Part shown: one piece after another, positions 38,225-50,264 of the stretch
Layout of the letters: each line of letters starts with the position of its first letter
How positions within the stretch are numbered: position 1 is the stretch's first letter
DNA from: Motacilla alba alba
Taxonomy: Eukaryota > Chordata > Aves > Passeriformes > Motacillidae
Direction: 5' to 3'
NCBI RefSeq assembly: GCF_015832195.1
Contig: NC_052016.1
Location: 85,504,547 to 85,568,546 of the forward strand
Length of the DNA stretch: 64,000 nt
Program-made: the position numbers and the translations under genes
The notes under the pieces: model-generated
Seen by the model: only the letters and a program-made list of their open reading frames with translations
The model's database searches: none
What the model was told of the DNA's origin: nothing

Positions 38225-38679
38225 CAGTACTCAAGAGCCATGGACATGCTGGAGAAACCTCAGGAATGGGCTCCAAAAATTTGAAGGAACTGAAGTATCT
38301 TTCCTCTGAGGAGAAGCCTAGAGAGCTGGGACTGTTCAGCTCAGGGGGATCCCATCAGTGTATATGAATACCTGCAGGGAGGGTGCAAAGAGGACAGAGC
38401 CAGATTCTCCTCAGAGATGCCCAGTGACAGGGCTGGAGGCAACAGACATAAGCTGAAACATGGGAGGTTCTCTCTGAACATCAGAACACTTTTTCACTGT
38501 GTAGGTGACTGAGCACTGACAGGTTTCCCAGCAGTTGTGAGTCTCCATCCTTGGAGATATTCAAAAGCCATCTGGACAGAGTGCCAGGTGTGCAGCTCTG
38601 GGTGTCCCTGCTGTAGCAGAGGATTGGACAAATGACCCCCAGCAGTCCCTTCCAACCTCAGCAGTCCTGTGATTCTTAG
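38225..38679 (+). mobile_element. CR1 LINE 3' fragment
   Basis: The sequence follows the CR1 3' end in order. It starts with the segment read as GAGAAGCCTAGAGAGCTGGGACTGTTCAGC, then continues with TGAATACCTGCAGGGAGG, CTCCATCCTTGGAGATATTCAAAA, and finally CAGTCCCTTCCAACCTCAGCAGTCCTGTGATTCTT. It belongs to a different subfamily from the copies at 2060 and 14800, judging by the tail. It is 5'-truncated, non-coding and on the + strand. Confidence 0.9.
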
Positions 38680-39479
38680 ACTTCGTCTGAAGCCTGGTGG
38701 GGAAGGTGATAGATCAAATGAAGAACCAGGAAAGAAGGAGACTTTGGTAAGACACAAACTTTACAACAGTTTTCTGGTACTGTTGTACCTTGCACCCTCT
38801 GATATTGGAGTGGTCTAGTGGGTTCAAGAAGGACTTGTTTCTGCACCCATGCTGCAGAAACCTGCTGCCTCTAAAGAGGGACTTCCTAGGATGATTGCTT
38901 ACCAAATCAAAGAGTGAGGAGAAACATGGGTAGGGAACTTGCCAACAGATAAAGTCAAAGAGCATTAATGCCACTTTGTGTTTTGTCCTCAGAACAGAAG
39001 TGAAGTGCTCTAGATATAGGGTAACCGTAGGACCACTTTGGACTGTGAAAGCAAAAACACCTTAACCAGGAAAGGGCAGCAACAACCTTCTGCATCCAGC
39101 AGCATAAGCACACACCAGCACAAGCACTGCTAACACACTGGCAGGTACAATGCCTCAGTGGCCAGCTGGAATGAGGAAATGGAGCCAGGGAGCGTCTGAA
39201 GGTTGAGGGGTGGCTGCCAAACAGACACAATTCTTGGTGGCAGGCTGGCAGCACAGGGAGAAGCCACAGCCAAGAAAAGGGAGGGCAATATCACCTGAGT
39301 CCCACCAGGGTTAACCTGCACCTGACGCAGGTGATGGGAGTGGGGATTCTGGCTGGAGAAAATGTCTCTGAGCACTTTGGGGGGAAAACTACCTTCTGTT
39401 CTCAATACAAAACACATTATTACTGAGGCAATCAAAAATATAAACAGGTTAGCAAGTAAAGCAGAAGAGTTTCCCCAAA

Positions 39480-39501
39480 AAATAATTTTTTTAGGTAAGT
39501 A
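39480..39501 (+). other. CLYBL: Candidate recursive splice (ratchet) site
   Basis: A T run ends in TTTTTTTAG (39494) and is followed directly by GTAAGT (39495-39500), the full 5' splice consensus. Only A-rich sequence lies further upstream, so the pyrimidine tract is short. Chance occurrence is quite possible. Confidence 0.22.
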
Positions 39502-42500
39502 GAATACATTTTCACATTTTCACATTTTTCCTTTGGCAGTCCTTCATTCAGAACAAGAAGGAGATTCATATCAAGTCAAAAGGACAAAAAAATTGCTAAC
39601 TGCATACTTTGTTCAGACAGTTACACAACAATAAAGTAAGTTGGGCAAAAATATAAGAGGAAAAGAAAGTGAGAAAAAAGGCAGTTTAATGGGTGTCAAA
39701 CTTGTAAACACCAAATTCTATTTTATCACTGTTGGTTTAAAATTAATATAAGATAAACAAAGCAGCAGTACTGTATTAATGCAGTTATATTGCTGTAAAA
39801 TCCTGATTGTCCATGAATTTTATTCACACAGGAGAATAAATTCTATTGCTAGTAGCATTTTAGCAAATAGTTTCATACCAGAGCATTGCATCAACTTAAT
39901 GTTATTGGTGTCAAATAAATCTGAAGTAGTTAAATCAGTACAAAGTCCAGGCTGACCCCAGCATTTATTGAATGTTTATAGAAATGGTTCAAAGCTGAAA
40001 CCATTTTCTTATTAGTCTTTTACTTACACTACATTTGGCAGAGTCATTGTCCAGAAAGTGAGAGAAAATACCTGATAAGCCATGTGTAAAGAATTTGAAC
40101 TCAACCCCTAACAGTCTGCTTGAAGTGAATGAAATTCATGACAGATTTGGGCAGATGCAAGAGTAGCTAACAAAAGCACAGGTGAAGGAGCCCTGCATAT
40201 CCAGGTCTGGAAAAATGTTATGAGGGGAACCACATAAATGAGGGCAAAAGTTGTGTTAGTCAAGTAATCAATAATTTAACAAGGTGATCTGCTTCCAGAT
40301 GCCCCTGTTGGTTATGCTGAGGTAATTTTATGGGGAAATGCACATGGATGCAAGAATGGGGGCTTGTAGTGAGGATTGTTAAGGGATGTAGGCATTTGCT
40401 TCGGTCCTACCTACTACTCTCCTCATGGGCACAAACTAGGTGCAACAGTACTGCAACTGGGTGCTCAGCTGGCTGGGCTGTGGTGGAAGGAAAAACAAAA
40501 ACAGTTCAAGAAGTTCCTTTTTCCATGTTGTCCTTCCTAGCTGCTTGTTGTCATCCTTTGCCATGTCCTTGTTTGCAGTGGTGCAATTGTTTGTTCGGCC
40601 AGGCTGTAAACAGGACTGATTAAATGGGCTGGGGTTAAAAACAAAATCCTACTCTCCCACACAGAAAAACCTGAGTTTCTCTAATGGGATTGCTTTAGTG
40701 ATCCAGTTTGCATCTCAGCTCAAGAAGAAGTTGGTTGGAAATGCTTGCATAAGGAAAAAGCAAAGCATGGAATGGGAAAAAGCAGAAGAGAGTAGGAACT
40801 GCTTAGGTGTTGCAGAAGTAATCATATATTGGTTTGTTTTATTGTTTTATTGGGAAATATGCACCAACTTTACTGTAAACTTCACAGATATTCCAGAAGT
40901 CCCCCTGAGGAGCACCTTCTCAGTCAACCTAGGATTTAAAAATAATTTATTTCATCAGGGAAGTAAGTTGAAGAAAAGCTTAGGGAAGGAAATGTCATAT
41001 GGTCTAGTAACTTGTTCCACTGCCATCAGGAATATCTAAACAAGGAGCTTAATCAGGTTTTGAAGAATACCAGTAAACAATTCTCATCATGTCTATAAAG
41101 GTGTGTGTTGTATTGTACCAGGACAATACATCTATCAGTGACATACAAATACCACCCTGCATCCTGAAGTATTGACAGAGATCTGACCTAGAAAACAACC
41201 ACCTTCACAGGTGCCACTTTCAAACTGGAGAAAATTCTCAGTTCCTTTGACACCAATCACAGGTCTAGGCAGGGAAAAATTCACATTGTCAGGTTTAGTT
41301 TAGACCACAGAACACAAGTGAATTCATTTCTAAAAGGTTTGTACTCCTTTCCATGAATACATGAGTCATGGAGTTTATTTTTAATAATTTTATTTTGTAT
41401 CAGGGATCACTCTCTGCCTCAGTTAGTCACTGCAAATACAGGGACACATGGGACATGGTGTTCTGGTGCTGTTTCCCCTCTCCCACTTCTGGGGTGTGGG
41501 GGCGGAAAGAAGGGAGGGCAACTGTTTTTGTACCACTGCCCATCCTTCAGGGACTCTGCCAGAAGGTGTAGTGGGCTTTGCCTCATCGTATGGAGCATCT
41601 GAGAAAATGTTGCCTGCAGGACGTGCTAAAACCTGAATTTGGGGTGAAGTGGGATTGTTGAGTTCCTTGACTCACCCCAGTCACCCATGCAAGTGGGATT
41701 TCTATCAAAAGCCAGTCCTTCTTCTGGTAGAGAAAGAAGGATTTCTGGCAAAATCCAGCTTAGTGGGGTGGATCTTTGTTAAGGTGAGCACTGGCTGAGA
41801 AATATAATTATAAAACAAGTTTGCTTTGCAGGAAGGCAAGAGTTGTGTCAATTTACTGCAAAGCTCGTTAGATCAAAGTTTCCTGTGTTGAACATCTCAT
41901 AACATTATTCTCCCACGGAAGTAATTACTGCAATTACAGGCTACTTCTACAATGCTACATGTGTGGGATCCAAGGAGAGATCCCTGCTGTCCTCCCCTAG
42001 TGCGGCAGAGGTGCTTGTGCCCACATGGCATAGGGGCAAATCTCTAGAGCAGACTAAGTGCAGTGATGCATAAGTAGCACATGGGTGCCCTGTGTCTCCT
42101 CATGGGGTTTTGATGGAGTAGTTAGGTTTGTAGTATGATTGTTTTTTGGGTGGTTTTTCTTGATTTCCAGCCTATGAGCAGGGTGGCATGCTACCATAAG
42201 GTTTTTAAACTTTAACTGAGGGTGTGTTGCACACCCCGGGGCTTGTCAAGACAGCTCATGTGAGTATTTGGAGGGACACAGGCTTTGCTGGAGCTGTGTC
42301 ACAGGAGCAGGGTGGGAGCAGCTGAACTTGGTGCAGGCCTGCCCAAACCACTCTCTGGGTTTGATGCCTGAAGAGATCTGTCTCTGAAACCACACCTGTA
42401 TTGTGGTTTGGAGGAAATAGATGATTCAGTCCCCCAAAGGAGAGTCTGGATGTACATGGGCAGTTGTGCCTTCTGGGCAGCTGAGACTCAAAACCTTTGG

Positions 42501-44031
42501 GTGAAGCTGGGAACTAAATTAATCCAGAGGTATAGATTTTCTCAGAGAGTCTGTACATGAAAATTGATGTGAATGGCCTGATCTCACAAGGGCATATGCA
42601 GTACTACATGAGGTAATTTCTGCTTTTAAAAAATGCTTGTGGCATTTCAGGGTTTCAGAAGGTTTCAGAAGTCCTCTTCTAGGTGGCTCAAGAACCCATC
42701 TGGTGGGAGAACTGGGAGTGCTTCTCCCATCATAAGACACTTGGGTGACCAGTTCTGGTCTGGAATCCCCACTGCATGGAAAGACATGCATCTACAAGGT
42801 GACACCACTTGGCTTTAAAATGTAAGTTGAAAATTAAGAATTGAGAGCTTTTTTGTACCTTTACAGTTTTACTGTGAACACTTGGACTTAGGGCATTCTG
42901 TGGGGCTTTGATCACATTACAGAATATTAATTTGCTAATTTACTGATGCAGATAAGGCACTTTATGAAAACTGAGATAAGAGCTGTTAATCAGTGTTTGC
43001 ACAACACCAGAGACACAACTGTTGTTTCAAGCCTTCTCTTTGAAACGCATAGTTTTATTGAGACTGTGGGTATGCTGGGAAAAGTTTATTCCGAAAAGGG
43101 GAAGGATAAAAGATGCCATGGCACACCTAACCTGATTTTTCTTAATGCCTTCCTCGTTCCTAGAAGCTGTTAAGCAGCTTGGGGCAGACACTGGTTCCTC
43201 CAATACAAGCAAGAATAAAGTTCTGGCCAGCTGGGATTTTTTCAGAAAACCTCTGTTTACCTTGGCTTTAAGTATTTTTTTCCAACCGATTTATTAAATA
43301 ATTGAGGCAATAATTTGCCAATCTTTAAAACATTTGATCTATATCTCACTTAGAATCATCTGAAATCAGCTGCTGAAGAGGGATTGATAGTTTGCTAAAG
43401 CACATGTACTTTTGACAGACAGCAGTGCATTTCATTATCAGCATTAACAAAAAGATACACTTGTAAAAATAAAAAATAGATGTCTAAACGTACACATTTT
43501 CCATAGATATCTATTACATACTGCCAAGTAAATACATCTAAAATTCTAATATTTTAAAATAAAAATTAATATCCTGATAAGTTCAGATGAAAGGTAAGTA
43601 TAATCCTTTTCTTAACTGATATATAGGATTGTATATTTTGTGGCCTTATTTCATCATTCAGTAGCTCATTTGGACTGTCCAGGAAGACTAATTAACACTA
43701 ATGCTTCTAAAGAATTTTTATTTGTGATGCTAATCTGTCACAAAACAAAAAGTATCTTCAGAAAGCCGGGGGGAAAAAATAAAGAGACTACTTCTTGCAG
43801 CCAGCTTAAATTAGTGCTAGCTTGATTTGTGTTAATTGAAAGGTTGTTTACATCTCTTTTGTAAGTGTTTATAAAAGTTGGCAGACAGAAGAATAGCTGC
43901 CTACCTGCATGAACAAAACTTTGATTTATTTAAGCTGCTTATATTACTATTAATATTACTATCATTAAAAACCTCTTGGAACATTTCTGTACACATAATC
44001 TTAAGGTATAAGCCCGTCTCTGTGTTTATGT

Positions 44032-44056
44032 ACACACAGACACACACACACATATA
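44032..44056 (+). repeat. (CA)n microsatellite
   Basis: ACACACAGACACACACACAC followed by ATATACC: a short, interrupted CA dinucleotide repeat. Confidence 0.9.
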
Positions 44057-46439
44057 CCATGCTGTATCATTTTTGCTACTGAGACATTTATACTCAGTTT
44101 TCATATTATGTGAATATTTCTATCTGCCAGTTCATTCTAGCAGCCTACTGGTCTCTGTTTAAATTTCTCTGAGATATGTGCAAATCAGAAAAATACCTTG
44201 ATGACAACTTGTGGAAATGTCTTGCTGTTGCATTCATATCCACATCCTTGGACAGTCAGGCTCAGCAGAAATTTAGTACTGACATAGCTGAGCACCCCTA
44301 AAGCTTTATTGGGATTCGTGAGTCCTGGCTCCTGGGTGCTGGCTGAGACAACCTCAGGCTCTTGTTCACTGGTTCTCTACATTCACAGTGTCTCAGGACA
44401 GGCCACATGACCACCATATGTGGAAATTGCCCAACTCTGATGGTGTTGGATAGACCTCCACCTAACATCTTCAGGATCCACTTTGTCCACGCTTGTAGAA
44501 GGAGGGAGAAGCTTGCTAGGCTGACATGGCAGCAAGCACTCACAGCTGTTCCTGGACAGCTTTTAGAGATCTTGTCTTTTAAAAATACAGGGTAGCTATT
44601 GTTGATAAGTGCACTGATGTGTTCCCAGACCTTAAATGAAACTTCTAGAGATATAGGCAAAGAAATTTGGGTTCCTGAGCACAGCATAATTAAATTGCTG
44701 CTTAGTTCACAATGCTGACTGCTACTGACGTTTGCATCATTTTAGTGTTGCTAGACCATGTACTGCATGTAAGGACAATTAGCAGAGCAGAGAGAAAAGC
44801 AGCAGATGCTGGAAGTGCACAGAGTTAGGTGACTCATTTTGATGTCATGAAGAATCTTTTTCAGACAAGTGAAATGGTTGGTATTAAACAAAAGGGGGGA
44901 AAAAAGGACCAAATAATTATTAAAGTAATAATATGAAGATTTCAGGAAAGAGTAGCAGCAAAATCAGTGTCTTGCAGTACACTAAAACATATGTTTACCT
45001 GAAATACAGAGGAGAGACAGCCACATACATGATGGAGACTCTATTCTCCCTGCTCCTCCCCACTCCTGCCCCTTTTTTCCTTTAGGACTGGTTACATGGT
45101 GAGCTTGGTGTGTTCCATGTTGAACCAATAGAAAATGTGTTCTAAAATTTCTTAAATCTTTAGAAACTTGTAACCGATTATCTGCTCAGAAGTAAAGATA
45201 AGAAAATATTTAATGACCACTTCCTGGAGGCTTTGTGCCTATTTTACAGCGCAGTTTTTCAGTTTTTCAGTCTAACAAGACTAATTAGAAATACGTACTT
45301 GCCATTTCAAAGATTTATTCTTATGAGTACCTGAAATATGTAAGGCAGAAAGCAAGTCTCATGAGACAAGTACCTGCTGCTCTCAGAAGCGCTCTGCTCC
45401 ACTTTTATGGTTCTCTTTGTTTCCTTAAAAACAAATGTAATTTTTCTTTTCTCTTGCCAATCCCATTTGTGAATTTGAAACTAAATGGCATTTGTATGCT
45501 GTCATTCTGTATGGTATCACTCCATTGATGGAGAGTTATGCATGAAGAAAATGTCAGACTTTCCCCCTGCAGAAACTCTATTATGCATAAAAGCTGCTAT
45601 AGGTATATAATATATATGTGCTCTTCTGCAAAATCTTATTTAAGAGGTGCATTCGTATGGCGTGCACTAACACAAGTGACAAAAGATTCAGCAATGTCAA
45701 GTTCGGTAAACAAACCACTCCAAGGAATTAACATTAACACATAATTGTATGTTTTTACCATGTCAGCCATGTCACCAAAAAAGAACTCGAATTGTGATTA
45801 TAGTAATTAATTTTTCCTCTCTTATTTGAAACATGTCAACTTATTATGGCATTGAGGATGATGATAGATTCTGGCCTGCCATTTTAGTGCATCATATATT
45901 TACATTTCCTTATGAAGAACCGTTACCAAAAGATGTTAACAGGATGAGATCTATATAAAAACATATATTTAAGTATGGCCATTATCTTTACATTAAGACT
46001 TGGAGGTCTTTAGAAAAAAAGAGGGAAGACTAGGCAAGAAAAATAAAGCAAAACAGAGATTTTGTCCTCAAAATCAGGTAGGTCTAGAAATCTAGAAAAA
46101 AAGTGCTGAAAAGCAGGATTGTGGGGAATTGTACCAGTTAGAATAAAAAAGAAGAAAATGTAATTTTTCCATCTGCTGTTAATCTGAACATCTTTTGCTG
46201 TATTAACAGAGTGTCCAAGGTGAGTGGGTGGCTGAACTTCTTGCTCTGTGGCATCCTTTCTTTAGCTCTCCTGTTCTGAAGTGGAAATTTCTATGTTTTG
46301 ACATATAACATAAAGGAAAAAAAAAGGTGAGAAAAAGAAAAAAAGGAGAAATGGAAAGGGACTGATTCAGATGATGGGAAGCTGTTTCCAAATACTGTTA
46401 CCAAAAGCACACATTCAGGTGCACAAATACAGTCTGGTT

Positions 46440-46720
46440 TTATCAACAAGCCCAAAGGGCTCCTTCTCTTTGCCGCCACCCCCTTCCCCAAGTCTCGCGC
46501 TCTGCCTGCCTGATCCCATCCGACAGTAGAGCTGATACCGCACTAATCCCCACAAGTTTGGGACTAATGAACTAACTGCTGGGCTGCCGCCACGGAGCTT
46601 GGTCCCAAACTATACTGTACTTCACACTCGATTTATTCTCCAGATGGCGAGACTGCGCAGCCCTGCCGCGAGGGACCACCTCTTCCACTGGAGTGTAAAA
46701 GTGGACGGATGTTGTTTTCT
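46440..46720 (+). promoter_or_regulatory. CpG-rich block, possible enhancer or insulator
   Basis: This block has many CpG dinucleotides in an otherwise CpG-poor intron (GTCTCGCGCTCTGCC, GCTGCCGCCACGG, CTGCCGCGAGGGACC). It contains a perfect 10-bp inverted repeat, AGTTTGGGAC (46555-46564) and GTCCCAAACT (46602-46611). CCGCGAGGG resembles the core of a CTCF site but is not a full match. There is no TATA box, start codon context or open frame to support a promoter. The regulatory call is inference from composition. Confidence 0.25.
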
Positions 46721-46826
46721 TTGCAGATTTGATAATTCAGAGCTAGAAACTCATGAGGACGCTTAGTTATTAGGTTTAATGGGTGCCAGTGGAGCCAGCA
46801 ATGCGCGTATTCCCATTTTTAATTTC

Positions 46827-46859
46827 GGGGGGTGTGTGGGTGTGTGTGTGTTTGGGTGG
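46827..46859 (+). repeat. (GT)n-rich microsatellite
   Basis: A run of G and GT units (GGGGGGTGTGTGGGTGTGTG and on), an interrupted GT repeat with G runs. Confidence 0.85.
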
Positions 46860-49800
46860 CAAAGGATTTGTCAGCAATGCTGCGTCACCGAAACGTTATC
46901 TTCACCAGTTGGCGTAGATGCACATGATAATGAACCTCTTCCTGTGTCCTCCTCAGAGTCAAACAGAAGGGGTGCTAAAGTAGCCACCCTGACCAACCAT
47001 TTTTTCCCTCAGTAAGCTTTCCAGCACAAATTTAAAGTATTTTAATAGTCTCACTATTTACCATGAAGCTCTCTTTTGTCTTTCTCTTTTGTTCAGTTTG
47101 ATAAAGAACCCAATTCACATGGGACCAAGGAGGATACCACCATCCCAAGCTACTTGAGCACGAAATATTTTACTTCATGATTGGGTTTATTTCTTTATCA
47201 GCTGTTCTTTCATGACAAAGTATTATCTGATGTTGTAATTCTCATGTGAAGAACAGGGCAAACATTTTTCTCACCATTCCTTAAAAATTCTAGTTTTCCC
47301 ATTCTTGGCAGTAAGGATATTATTGTATCAAAGACTACCTTTTCCTCTGTTAAAATTTTGGAGTAGTTCATTTAGGTTAGGATTTTAGCTGTTGCACTAA
47401 TTCTACAGTAAGAATTGCCTCTACATTTCCCTGCCTAATGAGGCAGAAAGGGCTCTCCCTTTTCTCCATGCTTTTAGTACATTTGGTCAAAGGTTTTAGT
47501 ATATAATTTTTTTATTTACCCATGAAATGTTTTATTGGGGACCTTTATGGGAACCTGATACTCCCCACTAACATCAGTCAGATTTCCTCATTGTAGGAAG
47601 GGTAGGCACAGAGTCAGCCCCCTCACAAGCTCTGGCTTTGGCAGCCAGGTCCCATCAGTTTACTCCACAATTAAAAACATAAATTGATTCTTGCTGTGGA
47701 AACTATAGTGACTAGAAGTATTATATCATGGAAAGGAAACATTTCCATTCCTGGGGTATCTAGGCAGACAGATCTAATACATAGCAGTTCTAAGAAAACA
47801 CATCAATTCTCAACCCAACAGATGGCATGGGTGTGTTAACTAACACAGCAACATATTTTCTATTAAAATATGGAAAAAAACATCAACCCCCTCCCCATGT
47901 TTGTTGGTTGGTATAAATTCAGTGAAGTTGTTGGTTATTTTTGGGATACGTACCAGAGGGCTGCACATTTAGTTTATGTAAATTGATAACAGCAACAGCC
48001 TGTTAATAAGTGTTTTGTATGGAAATATACCTAGAAAGACACGATCTGTCTTTTTTGGGAAGGGAGTTTGCAGACTGAGGAGAAAAACAGATATGAGATG
48101 GTCTAGTGCTTATTATTATATTCTGAAAAAATCATAACAAATTAGGCTGCAAGTTTGCTGGAGATGTGCCTTCAGCTGGAATTGAGTGCTGCCTTAGAGG
48201 ATACTTTGGGAAGATCTCTCTTTTGCAAACTGCATTGGTGTGTGCTGAAACGGTGATAATCTGACTTTAATTAAAAGCATAAATTGGTTTGGAGTGTGAT
48301 TTTAAGCTACCCTTCTGCATCATGTCCAGAAACTTCCAGCCCAGCCCTAGAAACCCGTTACCCTGAGTCAGAGAAGGAAAACATAGGGGATTTGTATTTC
48401 CCGGTATTGGCATCATATGGTTGGGTTTACCTAATTTGGAAGAGCCATTTCAGACAGCCACGGGCTGGAGCTGTCTTCCAGCTGGACGAGTTTGTACTAA
48501 ACTGTGTGCATGTTTATGTGGCTTTCCTAATGGCTCCAGACAGAGTCCATTCACAGCAGCTTGAGTGTTTTGGGTCGCATTTTCCAAAGATTCCCTCTGA
48601 ATGTGCCCCTTGATCGCAGCCCAGGGATACATACATGGGTGCCCTGTTCCCGTCTGTCCGATTAACGGGCATATGCTCCCAGCCTTCGGAGGAGCACGGC
48701 TAGTAGCCCCAAGCTGAAGGCTGTTCGCTTCAGATTTCATTAACTTTCTGCTTCATTATTCCTTCCTTTTAACCAGTTAGAGCCACCAATTGCTTTTCTC
48801 TAAACTTACCCTAATTATCAGGGGTCCCAGCCCTGTAAATCAGTACACTGCAGTGCTGTCTTAAACTGGCCTGGGAGACCCTGCTCTCATCGGTCCTGAC
48901 AACTGTAAGCTACTGTTCCCTCACACTGTTTAACTCAGACCACATTGGGAAACCACCTCTGCCCCTCTTGCCGGCAGAGGTTTGCATCCGTCTGGTTTAA
49001 ATCTACTGTCATGTGCTCTCTTGCTGATTTGTATTAGCCTGGATATTAACTTTGATGATTCCTTTTTGTTGTTTTTTTCCCCTTGAGTTTGCCTTTATTT
49101 TTCTTGAAAAGCATCTCTATTCAGCAACTGCACATTGTTAAAGTTATTCCTGAGCCTCCATGAGTCAGGAGCTTTAAAGTTTTATTAGCCCCATAAAAAC
49201 TCTTCACAAATGAAATGATAAGTGTGCATTTTGACAATGTAAATTTGTTAGGGGCTGTTGGTGAGTGGAAGGAATTTGGGGTTGAAACTTCAGTTGGCAG
49301 GAAGCAAGGAGCCCAGCACCTTCCTTTGACCCCTACCCCCTTCTCCAGGCCAAGAAATGCATTACATTTCAGAAAAGCATGCCAATATTCTTCATGCAAA
49401 TCAACTATTAAACAGATTTGTAAATTTACATTCACAAAAATAGCAAACGGCCAGGGGAAGTGTGTGTCTTTGGAGATTTTTTTTTTGTGCCAACAGAATG
49501 TCCTTTCATGTGGTCTAAGAAAAACTTTGGAGTTGTTTCAGCATTGTTTTTATATGCAAGTTGTGAATTCTATTACTGCCTTTAATGTACTTTGAATGCA
49601 TGGACAAAAGGAAAACCAAAGAGGTATATATACATGTGTACTTTTTGACATTCAGGCAAAATTACGGAGCTAAATTACAAAAATTATTTTTTAATGCAAA
49701 TTTAAGAATATGCCATTTTTGAGAGAGCAGGCAGTTAGTGCAACACATTATGTTAGCATAAAGATTTGTGTTTGTTACACATGTTCAGTACTAGCAGACA

Positions 49801-50075
49801 CAAAAGTCTTATTTTCTGCAAGTGGTAGCAACCCCATGCACTGAATTTACCAGTTATAAAGAAGAGTAAAGAGGAAGGTAAAATCGTGAGGTTCTGGTGA
49901 TGACTGCTTCAATAAAGTCCAAGAGTGACAGACATTTTGGGGAAACCACTATACTGGCTGTCTGGCTTTTCCCCCATGTAATTTCAACAAGTTTTCTTCT
50001 CAGTGCATTTTTCTGTCAATAGAAAATATGCTTTCTTTTTCTTTTCTTGTGCATCTGAACTCATGTATACTGTAG

Positions 50076-50264
50076 AGAGAAGCAAGACTGAACATCGTGA
50101 AAACCCTTGAAGAGTTTGACTTAGGCCATGGTGAAAAGTGTGTCAGGATAAACTCTGTGTCCAGCGGCCTTGCAGAAGAAGATCTAGAGGTGCTTTTGCA
50201 GTCCAAGACCCTTCCTTCAAGCATGATGCTGCCAAAGGTTGAAAATGTTGAGGAAATAAGATGG
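50076..50264 (+). CDS. CLYBL: CLYBL coding exon (63 codons)
   Basis: The exon begins after TGTAG in phase 0 and ends TGG|GTGAGT in phase 0 (strong donor). Its translation starts REARLNIVKTLEEFD and includes KCVRINSVSSGLAEEDLE and LPSSMMLPKVENVEEI. It matches human CLYBL residue for residue in length, with conservative changes. The Arg of KCVR.NS contacts the CoA ester in this family, and LPKVE is the conserved strand of the TIM barrel. The acceptor has a weak pyrimidine tract (ACTCATGTATACTGTAG). I chose AG at 50075 because the next AG (50077) would shift the frame. No stop or frameshift is present. Confidence 0.97.

Larger units (their letters stand above)
38680..50075 (+). other. CLYBL: Last part of the ~50-kb CLYBL intron
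   Basis: Intron up to the acceptor TGTATACTGTAG at 50075. It holds CA- and GT-rich microsatellites (listed), short tandem words (TTTTCACATT repeated near 39510; CAGTTTTT repeated near 45255), and a site shaped like a ratchet splice point at 39494/39495. It also has a CpG-rich block at 46440-46720 and a stretch at 48590-49250 that looks like regulatory rather than neutral intron. Open frames of 100-130 codons (for example 44298-44687 minus, 48284-48613 plus) have no recognisable domain. Confidence 0.6.

Noticed and set aside
43570..43600. GTAAGTA donor-like word near 43593
   Set aside because: No pyrimidine tract or usable acceptor and no open exon beside it.
117..50075. Extra CLYBL exons or a nested gene within the long intron
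   Set aside because: The exon at 50076 continues the exon ending at 116 exactly as in the human protein, so no coding residue is missing, and no nested frame shows a known domain.
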